Source of the DNA: Caenorhabditis elegans
Lineage: Eukaryota > Nematoda > Chromadorea > Rhabditida > Rhabditidae
Reading direction: 5' to 3'
NCBI RefSeq assembly: GCF_000002985.6
Contig: NC_003284.9
Span: forward strand, 13,392,001-13,456,000
Length of the DNA: 64,000 nucleotides
Shown piece after piece: positions 1 to 10,069 of the stretch. How positions within the stretch are numbered: position 1 is the stretch's first letter; each line of letters starts with the position of its first letter. A model generated the notes under the pieces. That model did not search any database, was not told the origin of the DNA, and saw nothing but the letters and a program-made list of their open reading frames with translations. A program made the position numbers and the translations under genes.

Positions 1-3000
1 AAAGGAGACAACTGATTGCAAAGATCTTGATCCATTACATATGAAGCGTCGGAAGTCAAAAATGATAAGTCGTTCTTCGCCATGAAGTTGATCTTTGGCA
101 CTGAGAGTTTGGTGAAATTCATGTTGCTTGCCACGTTGATGGTTGGATCCAGGGCTGAAAAGGATGTATTGAAAGACTGTAGGAGTTTTTCAGAATTGTC
201 TCTTCTAATATTTTGTATGCCCTGTATGTTTTATTTGGGAAAAAAATTTATTCAATACTTTTAATGTGATATTCTCCATATTATACGAACTATCTACTAA
301 GAACGAACATCATACAAAATCAGATATGAAATTTCAAAAAAAGTTATATAAAATCTAAAAGGAAGATATTTCCGGTTCTTATAAATTTGTTTCTTTTTAA
401 ACTCTAAGTTAACATATTTTAATTATTGAAAAATTTCCTAGCGTTCACAATTTGAACTTCACTTACTTGTAGACGCAGTTGGCTCTGATGCATAAACTTT
501 TTCCAAAAGCGGAATCGTCAGGTTGGACAGTGTTGTGGATCTAATGTACACTCTTCCGTAGACTTCTTTCACGTATTGCAGTTTTGTTGTAATGTTGGCA
601 TTGCTGGCTCCGTCCACATATAAATTTCCAGTTATGAGCTCGCAATCATCCGGTAGGCCACCATTTACCCCGTTCGGAGTAGAGCTGCATTCTTTTAAAA
701 CTCCTGAACTTTTTTTTGTTGGTGAGTGAGAGGAAGTAAAAATTTTTAAAAAAAGTGTAAATCTCACCCGCTCTACCCTGACAAGCTGTAAAATTATCAG
801 CGGCTCCCCTTTGCACATTTGTGTATCTCGACGATTCCTCAGTAGTTATGCATAATTTGGGGTTGAACGTGAGGCCTAGACGATTTACTCTGAATTATCA
901 TTTATAAAGAAAACCGCCAGTAAATAACACATTCAATACCTGAGAACTGGCATGCCTAGGCGCTCTAGAGCAGAATTGTTGGAAACCATAAAATCAACTG
1001 AGAGAGCTGAAAATGTCCCAAATGTAATAAATTACCAATTTAAAAAAAATCTGTTTAAAACTCACTTGTGTTGGTACAAGTAACAGATCGAAGTCGTGCG
1101 AAGAAATCGAGCCGAGTGTACGATGTTCCGGTGACTTGAATACAACCATTGACTTCTTCCACGTATGCTAACTTGGCATATAGTGTCTATAACATTTTTT
1201 ACTATTACTTTTACAGTCGAGTTATAGTAAGAAGCGCTGAATTTAATTCCAAAAACTTGAATTTTCCTGTTTTTTTCGTCAATGCTTTCAATGATGCATA
1301 TGCCACCCGATTTTTCAAACTTTTCACTTTTTATGAGATGTTTTTTTTTTTCAATTTTTAAGTTTTTGCAGTATGTTTTGATTTTTGATTGCTTTTAAAT
1401 TTATAATTTTTTAAATTGAACAGTTTTCCTCTTCTCATTTCTAAGTTCCTTTTAAGATATCAAAAAATTTGGAAAAAACTGGATTTTTGCAATTGTAACA
1501 GCCGGAAGTAGTGCAAAAATATTTTTTTAATTTGGATCAAAGTTTCAAAGTTGATAATGAAGCTGTGTTTTCCGAGATGACGTACCGAAAAAAACACTTC
1601 AACTATTCTTGGAACAAACGTTGCTACATTACACTTTTACAAATAACTTTTGAAGTCATTCAGCCCTATTTTGAAGATTGTGAAGTTTTCGTCAATAAGT
1701 ATATATGTACCCAATTATGTGCATGGCCGACTTTTTGCATTTTTGTGTCGTATCCCGGAAGTTTTATTGAATTACATTATCATTTTGGTATATATAAATT
1801 GGATGATACATAAATTTCACAAATTCTTATCACGTGAGCTTTCTCACATACAAGCTGATTATAATTTTATCAAATTTTTTTAAACCAATTTCATCAATAA
1901 TCATAATTTACTGCTCAACGATTTTAACCCAATTTCCTCACATTTATCGCGTCAGATCCTCCAAAGAGAATTGATCCAGAGATGCGGGTACAGTTGTCAT
2001 CCAGCCCAGTGAAGGTTCCGTTAAAAATGCAATCCTTGGCTGCTCGACCAGCTGAAATTTTGGTTTTTCTGATATTAAAACTCTGACGTACAAAAACAAT
2101 TTTTATTATTCACAATCAATAACAAACTGCATTTCCGGTGCATTTTTTGTAAGTGATTTATGATTATTAGTCATGAGTACTCAAAATGCACATTTTTCTC
2201 ACGCCTAGCCGAGCCGGGGGTGGCTTTCTGATTGGAGAAAAAATACATGGTAATAAAAAAGTTTTTTTCTTACTTAATGTTGTAAAAGGAATGATTGGGA
2301 AATGTTTCTAGGAAATAAGAGTGTATTTTTGTTCAACCTAATAACATGTTAGTTGTCAGAATCTTTCCGTCTCGTGAAATAGTACAACTATGATAACTAA
2401 TCTAAAATAGACACATGTCTAGTGAAATCATCAATGAAGTTCTAGACAACACCACGTGTTGCGATATAACGTTTACTCATAACACAACTGAGCAAACTAA
2501 ATATGGGCACACAAATCTACGATTACCAAAAATCAAATGAAAGTTTCTCCGGAAATCGGAAAAAATTGGAAAAAGGATAGCACGATGATTGTGTTATTTT
2601 TTTTCTCTAGAACACTGCAACTTTTTCCTCACGAGGGACGAGGAAAAGTGGTTTCTAGGCCATGGCCGAGGGGCCGGCAAGTTTCAGCGGCCATTTATAA
2701 TATAAGATAAATGGCCGCTGAAACTTGTCGGCCCCTCGGCCATGGCCTAGAAACCACTTTTCCTCGGCCCTCGTGAGGAAAAAGTTGCAGTGTAGATTAT
2801 AAGGTTTTGGCAACAATTTTAATTGAGTCAGAATATTGTACTTGCAATACAGTTAGAAATAATTTTATACAAATACGAAACCTAATGAAACATTATTAAT
2901 CTTGCGTAATCCATAAAATATCTTCAATTTTGTATAAATATTGATACTTTTGTGAGTTGAAAAATTTTGCTCTACCAAATTTCTTGCATGAATTAACTTA

Positions 3001-3071
3001 CCAAAAACTGAACCACAGAAACACAAAGCAAATATGAGTAGGCATCCAAGTGACGTGTTTAACAATTTCAT
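1..3071 (-). CDS. Secreted receptor L-domain (IRLD-like) protein, 3' end truncated by window edge
   Basis: Partial gene; coding exons about 3071-3002, 2051-1942, 1186-1066, 1006-940, 889-768, 703-467 and 154 to beyond base 1, all joined in frame at GT-AG introns. The first exon encodes a signal peptide (MKLLNTSLGCLLIFALCFCG). The mature part has one complete L domain (Cys-rich start, GCIQVTG strand, ending NPKLC) and a second that starts with DDCELITGNL and closes with DQDLC at the edge. These beta-helical repeats are the ligand-binding fold of insulin/EGF receptors. Nematodes have a large family of secreted or membrane forms without a kinase. Several N-x-S/T sites fit an extracellular protein. 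Whether a membrane anchor follows lies outside the window. No specific symbol is recognised. Intron 2 (2052-3001) holds a palindromic repeat. Confidence 0.8.
2612..2793. mobile_element. 182-bp near-perfect palindrome (foldback MITE) in an intron
   Basis: Two arms of about 87 bp are near-perfect reverse complements; I count about two mismatches. They surround a loop of about 8 bp near 2700. The outer ends are ACACTGCAAC and GTTGCAGTGT. AGA flanks both ends and may be a short target duplication. The arms are GC-rich against AT-rich surroundings. It lies in the second intron of the L-domain gene, so the pre-mRNA would form a long hairpin. It looks like a non-autonomous DNA element; I do not assign a family. 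Confidence 0.85.
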
Positions 3072-4960
3072 GTTTGTTGCTGCTTCTGATATGTCGCTGA
3101 AAAAAAAGCAAAAAGAATCGTCGCCACCTGGGAAGCTCACCTCAAGGTAGAGAGAAAGGAAATGAGTTGTGGGCGCGGCCAGGTATCTTAGGCAACCCGC
3201 TCCACAACAGACTCACGCGAATAACTCATTCGGAAAAAAGAATCTCGTTTCGAAATTTGAAATGTCATGATAATGATTCATTTCTCTAGGGTGGTGATTA
3301 CATATAAGGAAGTGAAATGAGAAAGGATATGTAAAAGGTCAAATAATGAGACTTATTTATTTGAAAAAACAACAGGGAATTTTTAAAGTACATATTTACA
3401 CGAATCTTATTATACACATCTCATATAATTTCTGAAGTATGAACAATGAATACTTGTGTATTATAACCCCACATTTTGAAGATAAATAAAATTTTAGTAA
3501 GTCAGAAAATTATATTTTGAATTGTGGGGTTATGACACACAAGTACTGAACAATGTTTCAAATTTTAAAAAACGAAATGTGAAATAATTTTGTCTGTTAG
3601 ATTGATTTTTGGAATTGAGCACTGGCACCAAAACTATAAAGTGTATTGTTTCCCGTTTAAAATTGTAATTTGATCTTGTATTGATTAAGTGACGCTCGGA
3701 AGTTACCAAAAAAAATGGTTGTAAGTAATCCACATTATTACTCACTCGCGAATGACGAGACAGCGCCTAGACTCTTCTCTCTAATATCTGATTCAAAATC
3801 ACGTTTTTGACCTGTACGAAAAAGAGCTTGATGTTGAATTTCTACCTGCTCAACAAAAATGACGAAGTTTTATATTGAAAACTGTGTGATTATTTATGAA
3901 TCTATAATATCAACATAAAAATTGTTGATGTGAAAGATCAAGTCTGAGCTGCATTTAGAATATTCAAGAACAATCAAAGGAGCATGAAACGCGACGTGTA
4001 TGTATGTATTAAAGTTTCTTAGAGTTAAGTTGTTGTAATGCGTAAGTTTAACCAGGTTTTAGAAGTTTTTTAGTTGATTTTTCTTATAATGTGCAATAAA
4101 ACAATTCATACCATAACGTGTTGTTTGTTGCTACACAATTCGATATAATTTATTAAGTTTATAGCAACTCAAAATTGAATACGTTAACTTGCTAACAAAT
4201 TGAAAAAAGTAAATAAAAACTACGTTTTTTGATATAATAAAATGTTTACATCCAGGTGATTTACAATTGTTTTTTTTCACCGTAGGATGTTTTTTATACC
4301 GAAAAATACTGAAACAACAGAATTTTGATTTTGAATACGCTTCTTGTGCGTCCCTTGTCCGTTGCTGCAAGGAAAACTGTGTGAGACACCGCCAATTGGT
4401 GTATTCAAACCGACTTTAGAAAAATAACTTCAAAGCAAGGTGACCATTTAGTTATTTAATAATCATTTTCCCCATTTTTCAATTTCCAAAAAAATCCGTA
4501 TTTTGATGGATTTCCTTGATTTTGACATTTTGAATAAAAATCCACGAAAATAAAATATTTTATGATCAAAAATGCTTGTCTTTTATCTAATTATATAACT
4601 TTTTTCACAATTTACTTAAAAGTCTTTAAATATTATCATTTCAGCTCTGTGGATTGGGAATTATATCTTTTCTCAGAAGAATAGCATGTCAAAATGAGAG
4701 AGTGCGCGACAGTTAGACGGTTAGTGAGAAATAGTGTGCGAGCGCAAGAGGATGCGCGCAACGACACTCCGCTAAACAATGCGCGCTTTTTGTGTAGATT
4801 TACGGAAAACATGTTTTTGACGTTTTTATTTATTTATTTTCATTGAGATTTCACAGTTTTTCGCCTATTTTCTTTATTTTTCTTTGATATAATTTTAAAA
4901 ATAAGTTTTTAAGTCAGTTTATATTTTACTCTTAATTTAATTTGCTATTTTTTAAATCTA
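3072..4960. other. Intergenic stretch without a supported gene
   Basis: Short ORFs here lack splice context, signal peptides or recognisable motifs. A small inverted repeat lies at 3436-3550. From about 4690 to 4780 the sequence turns GC-richer (runs such as GTGCGCGAC and GCGCGC), possibly a promoter or a repeat ahead of the next locus. Nothing else is seen. Confidence 0.5.
3436..3550. repeat. Small inverted repeat (hairpin)
   Basis: A left arm around 3437-3475 containing ACTTGTGTATTATAACCCCA matches, in reverse complement, a right arm around 3518-3550 containing TGGGGTTATGACACACAAGT. The spacer is about 45 nt. It may be a MITE remnant or a structured transcript; there is no evidence of expression. 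Confidence 0.5.
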
Positions 4961-4980
4961 AACCCATGAAATTTTTCAGA

Positions 4981-5690
4981 ATGAACAAGATGGAGCACCT
5001 TGGGCGCTCTGGCTGCTCAGTCAAATATGGGCAGTTGTGTGAGAAGACGCTGACCGTTTAAACGGCTACAGTCAGATCACAAGAAGATACTCGCGCGGAG
5101 CAACGATCCATTCGCGAAGAGCGTCGAGCTGAGAGAGAGAAGGCAGACCAGCAGAGCCAACGAAATTTTAGGCCGCTCAAATGGCTATAGCCAAATCACA
5201 AAAGACGCTCGCGCGGAACGTCGAGCTGAAAGAAAGAAGGCCGACCAGCGGAGCCAAACTTTAAAAAAAAATCCATCGTCCAGCTCCCTCAAACCAGCAA
5301 AAAAGTCCAAGTCTGGGGCGAAGTGTGTATGACCAATCGGACTGGAGCGGACTGAAAAAAGGAGCTGAAGAAGATCAGAGACGAGGAAAATAAAACCTGT
5401 GGTCGATCTGCTAAAAGGTAATTTCATACTTTTGATTTTTCAATTATAATGCGAGTTTCAGGAAGAATGTGCCCATCGGTGCAAATGGATATGGTCAGAT
5501 CACGAGCAGAAGCTCAAGTGGAGAAATGGTCGGGAAGGGGTCCAATAATAATAAGGTGAGCCTGAAAACTTGAAAATTTTAATTTGATTTTTTTTTCAGA
5601 ACACGATGCTTTCCCGGCGAAATTTGAACTCAGGATCACTTACAAGGACACAATCACAAAGAGGAGCAGAAGATCATTGAGCTGGCACAA
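4981..5690 (+). pseudogene. Degenerate locus with repeated NGYxQIT-type peptide units
   Basis: Related units recur about every 60-300 bp (near 5005, 5065, 5170 and 5480). In varying frames they encode variants of a GRSNGYSQIT or NGYGQIT segment followed by a basic Ala/Arg/Glu stretch. The clearest unit (about 5170-5330) ends in a Ser/Lys-rich tail and a stop. The copies are out of frame with each other and no exon chain reads through. Plausible donors and acceptors occur near 5418, 5460 and 5598, and AATAAA signals near 5693. This looks like a decayed or mis-spliced repetitive gene. I do not recognise the family. A functional multi-exon gene cannot be excluded. Confidence 0.35.
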
Positions 5691-6197
5691 AAAATAAAAT
5701 TCAATAAAAAAAAATTTATAACGGTTTTTATAATGTTTTTATACCAATATTTTTTTAATATAAATAAATTTGTAAAGAAAAAATTGTGTTTTAGGAGTGT
5801 CGTTGCCCGCGAACATTTGGCGTTTGAAAATACTCCTGGAGACGGACATGAAATTTGCGATTTGAACTGATCCACGAACTGACAAACTGGTATTCTGATT
5901 TGTTTTTCAAATGCAAACATAGTGGCGCGCGGGGACCTTCAGATGTCGGCGGCTGATATTGGTTGTGGCTCTGTTGCGATTTTGGACTTTACCCTGTGAT
6001 TTTCCGCAAAAAAATGGGGGCTATTTTATGACATTTGTGCATAAACGCTACCCAGTTTACTTATTTTATAATGAATAGAAGACTAATAAATAAAAAACGG
6101 AAAGAATTGAAGCGACTTCAATCCGGTTAAATCCACTTATTAAAAAAACAATCAAAGGTAATATTTAAAAAATATCAAGTAATCATTTCAATGTATC

Positions 6198-7230
6198 TCA
6201 TTTTTTGCCGCCAGCAGGCCCATGAATCCCAAGAACCAAGCTTGTGCCTCCGTCCGCAATGATATTTTGACCAACGATGTATTCTGAAGAATTTCGATCA
6301 GCCAAAAATGCGATAGCCTTGGCGATGTGCTCTGGACGTCCAGCAAATCCACATGGAATTGCAGTTGTATTTGAGCCCATGTCGTCGTAAAACTATAATA
6401 ACTTTGTTTAAAAAATACCTTCAGATTGAAAGCTTGAAGTTATTCGACATTTTCAATTTTTTTGGCGGTAGGTGAAACAACATAATTGGGAAAGCCGTAA
6501 TTTTTTACTAAAATATATATGTGTAAAATGTTAAAAATATACCTTCTGTGCATCATCTGACGATGAACCACTAGCATTTGCTTGAAACCCAGTTTGCACA
6601 ATTCCAGGATTCACAGTGTTTACGCGAATACCTTCAGATATTAAAGCAATCGCTGCACTTCTTGTATATTGGTCAAGAGCTGCCTTTGCCAATGGGTAGT
6701 ATGGAGTTCGTGTCCACTGAAAGAGAATGATGATTTAATGTTCCAATTAGAAGATGACTCACCCCAGCTTTCAACGCTACCACGCTTGAAACATTCACAA
6801 TTTCACCTCGACTTTTTGCCAAGTGAGGACGAACTTTTTGAGTCATCTCGATTACACTTTGAACATTAAGCTTCATGACTTGTTCGTAAGTTTCAATTCC
6901 TTGATCAATTCCAGTTCTTTTCTTAGCATCGGGAATGGAAGCTCCGGCGTTGTTAACAAGAATATTTATCCTTCCAAACTTTTTCAAAGTCTGGCTGATA
7001 AGTTCATCTTGTCCCGTGGAGAATGTGATATCAGCGGGTACAATAAGAAAATTGCTCTCCTTAATTCCAGCATCTAGGAGAGCTTTTTTGGTTTCTTCAA
7101 GCTTTTCTTCACTTCTTCCAGTCACTGTTACTTTAGCTCCTTCCTTTGCAAATAAAAGTGCGGTTTCTCTACCAATACCAGATGAAGATCCAGTAATTAT
7201 TGCAACTTTTTTTGAAAATCGTTTTGGCAT
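6198..7230 (-). CDS. Short-chain dehydrogenase/reductase (classical SDR), 278 aa
   Basis: Three exons (7230-6763, 6716-6543, 6392-6198) join in frame to 278 aa, a normal classical SDR length. Visible motifs are the N-terminal cofactor-binding TGSSSGIG (about residues 14-21), the structural NNAG, a serine-bearing strand (VNVSSVVA), the catalytic tyrosine and lysine in YYPLAK just after intron 1, and a late VNPGIV segment. The family performs NAD(P)-dependent oxidoreduction. The substrate cannot be told from sequence; nematode relatives are loosely grouped with tropinone-reductase-like or peroxisomal SDRs. The ATG is preceded by a TATA box about 60 nt upstream. No signal peptide is seen, so it is probably cytosolic or peroxisomal, although the extreme C-terminus (GGKK) is not a standard peroxisomal signal. 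Confidence 0.9.
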
Positions 7231-7288
7231 TTTGAAGTTTGAAAAAAGTAGAAAAAATAAAATGTAAAAATGAAATGGAGAAAAAGCG

Positions 7289-7296
7289 CTTTTATA
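7289..7296 (-). promoter_or_regulatory. TATA box of the SDR gene
   Basis: TATAAAAG on the minus strand about 60 nt upstream of the SDR start codon. This is the usual distance for a short 5' UTR. Confidence 0.55.
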
Positions 7297-7315
7297 CTTT
7301 CAATTTCCGGAGCTG

Positions 7316-7530
7316 GTCACAAAATTGTGTGTCCTGCACTTCGAAAAAAAAAAGAGCTCATGACCAAAAAAAAAGTGTTGTGAGCCCGTAGTCATGACCA
7401 CCAAATGACACATATGACTAAATTGTCAATTCAATGTTGATAGAGTAAAAATCATAATGCCACAAAATTATATGTCCTGCACTTAGAAAAAAAGAGATTT
7501 TAACCAGAAAAAAGAATATTGTGAGCCAGC
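7316..7530. repeat. Imperfect direct repeat of about 75 bp upstream of the SDR gene
   Basis: Copies at about 7318-7386 and 7458-7525 both begin CACAAAATT, contain TGTCCTGCACTT followed by an A-run, and finish with TTGTGAGCC. They are spaced about 140 bp apart. They sit within 300 bp of the dehydrogenase start, so they may be promoter repeats or simply a local duplication. Confidence 0.6.
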
Positions 7531-7655
7531 ATTGGTTGCAAATATAAATTAGTCTATTCCGTCAAAAAAAAAATCTTGACAATTGTTATTCTAAATTTTC
7601 GAAATTTGCCAATTTCAGGGTTATTTTCGTAATATCGAAATATCTAGCAAAGCTA

Positions 7656-7863
7656 GGTAAATTGGCGTCACTTCTCAACCAACTTTATCTGCTGTCTAAC
7701 CAATTTTACCTACTTCTCAACAAAGTTTTGCCAACTTTCGCCATTATTTCTTTCCAGTTGTTAAGAGCGTGAAAATAATTCCCTATTTAACCAACTTTTG
7801 TTACTTCTGTAAATGGCAGTTAGAAACTGGCTAAAATTGGTGGAGAAGTGACGCCGATTTACC
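7656..7863. mobile_element. MITE-like element with about 27-bp terminal inverted repeats
   Basis: The left end GGTAAATTGGCGTCACTTCT and the right end AGAAGTGACGCCGATTTACC are inverted repeats with one mismatch over the shown 20 bp. The interior has further partial copies of CTTCTCAAC and CCAATTTTACC. At about 208 bp with no coding capacity it resembles a small non-autonomous DNA transposon. Confidence 0.65.
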
Positions 7864-10069
7864 AAATTGAATTAAACGTAATTTGGATTTTACCTCTTTA
7901 ATATTAGACACGTTTATCTAGAAATGTTAATTTTTTAAGCCTAACAATACAAAAATATTCCATAAATTTTCATTTTTTATAACTTAAAGATATTCATTTA
8001 AAATGGGCGGAATATAATACAAAAGCACCGTATTCTCTTTAATTTCAACCTCCCAATTTTTTTTAGTTACACCTAGTTTAATTTCTGCATTTGACATGTC
8101 ACAAAAAAGACCTTGTCAATTTGGGCTTGTCAAATCGCATAAATATTCATGAAAGGCATTGCATAAAGTTAACAGACAAACTGTTGTAGTTTCGTAAACT
8201 GTCGGTATAACCGAAAAGTTTTACAAGGCATTATCTACTTTCAAGTATATTAGCAGACCATGTTAACAATTATGAACAAGTTGTAATTATGAAGAGTGTC
8301 AATTTTCAATTTTCAGCTAGACGATAAACAACGCTTACTTCGCAAGTTGAAAATTTCAAAATCAAAAAAATTTGAATTCGGACTGCGCATTAATTTCGTA
8401 TATTTACTTTCATGTGTTACTTTTTTGAAAATATTGGGAATACTTCGAAAACTATTTTGCAGATATTATACTTGTCAACTTTCATGATATACCAAATTCA
8501 ACTCTGCATCTTGTTTGATTCAGTTTTTGTTTGTTATCAAATAAAAATTGTTGTTTTTTCATTCCTTGTGTGTTTTCATAATCATAGGTTTGGTTGATGA
8601 TGTTTAGAGTTATTTTCAAAATGTTCTTTGTTGTGTGCGATGATGTCATCGATGTTTTAAACTGGATTACTATGTTATTCAAATGCAGTTACTCATAACT
8701 GTATATTTCAAATTTAAATTTTTTGTAAGAAATGTCAATGTACTTATTATAATTAATAAAATTCATTAAAGTAACATATTGCAAAAACAAAACATGTTTT
8801 TAAATAGAATTTATTGTTATTTCTGATTAAACTTTAAAACTTAAACTTATGATACTACCAAGAATTTTTGCAATGAAAATAGAAGTTTTAGAACTGGAGA
8901 ACCATGTGAGAGAAAAGTTTGAAAATTAATAAGCCATTGGTAACAGATGTTCGCATTCTGGGGGAATATAAAACGGCCGCAAATGTGTGACTTTCAGAAG
9001 AGCACCTGAAACAAATCAAAGAACATATTTTGGAAATGATGATCAACATATTTTATCTGAAAAATAACAAAATAACTAAACTTTTGGCAAACTGGAAATC
9101 GATGGCTATTTTGAAAAGCAATGAAATTTTAATAAACGTCACGAGTTATTTTTGAAATCATACTTATTTTTTAATATTAAAGCAAAAAAAAACTAAACTA
9201 TACCACTATGTCTTTGTTTCTTTAAAAATATAGAACTTCTATAATATAACTGTAATGGAAATTCCACAGGTTATTTTTGTGTAATTCTACCCCGGTATTC
9301 CAAAAAATGTTTCTGAAAAACACTTCCATACTCCTAGAATAGAACAATATGAGAATTTTGAATCACTTACCGGCCCATGAATAACCCGATTATTTCTTTC
9401 TTCACCTCACCGTGACTCACTGTTCCATTTGCACTTATACAGCACTGTTTCGAAATGCTTCTCGCATCTTTTCTATTTGAAAGATAACCCGACAGCAAGA
9501 GCGTAGTAGAGAAGCTCGACAGATTTTTCGCTGTTTTCTTTTTCTCTCACTTGATGCCTTTCGCTCAGTCAATAACCTAGGCGAACAAACACAAACATAC
9601 ACACCTCCCGCCGAAAAGGGGGGGGGGGGGGTTACCCATCCAATATTTCTTTCATCAAAACATCCCAACTGTAAATTTTATTTTCGCGGGAGCGTTAGTC
9701 GTTTACTTTTTTTAAAATTTCGAACTATTAAACTTTTCTGTCAAAAGTTAATATTGTTTCTACAATTTTCAATTTTCCTTAAATAAAATAATGTGAACCT
9801 AGATTTTACATTTATATTTCGTAGCACATAGATTTATGAAAACTGTGTAAACAGAACAAAACACTATCATTGTTGTTAACAATTTCAACACTACCCAGTT
9901 TTTCCACTCATTTCTCATTTTCAATAGTTTCACAAAACCATACCAAAATTTCCCACGTTCCCATGACTACCTTCACTTTCCTTAAAATTTTTTCCACGGC
10001 CCATTGTTATATTTTTCCATTCTTAACATTTTTCATAGAAAATTATACTACATACAGCTTCTAATTAAC
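7864..10069. other. Mostly non-coding interval with one weak two-exon candidate on the minus strand
   Basis: No gene is firmly supported. On the minus strand a segment ending at about 9370 with a good donor (CCG|GTAAGTGA) could splice to an acceptor at about 9008 (TTTCAG|GTGCTC). In one frame this gives a run of about 50 codons through GLFMGRCSSES, but no start codon fits well. A run of 14 G occurs at 9618-9631. Tracts of this kind are G-quadruplex-prone and mutate in DOG-1-deficient worms. The rest is AT-rich. Confidence 0.4.

Noticed and set aside
5654-5920. Minus-strand 88-codon frame near the degenerate repeat locus
   Set aside because: No domain or splice context; overlaps an A-rich 3' region.
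9435-9668. 77-codon minus-strand frame near the poly-G run
   Set aside because: It reads through the G-run and has no supporting motif; the region looks like promoter or leader sequence.
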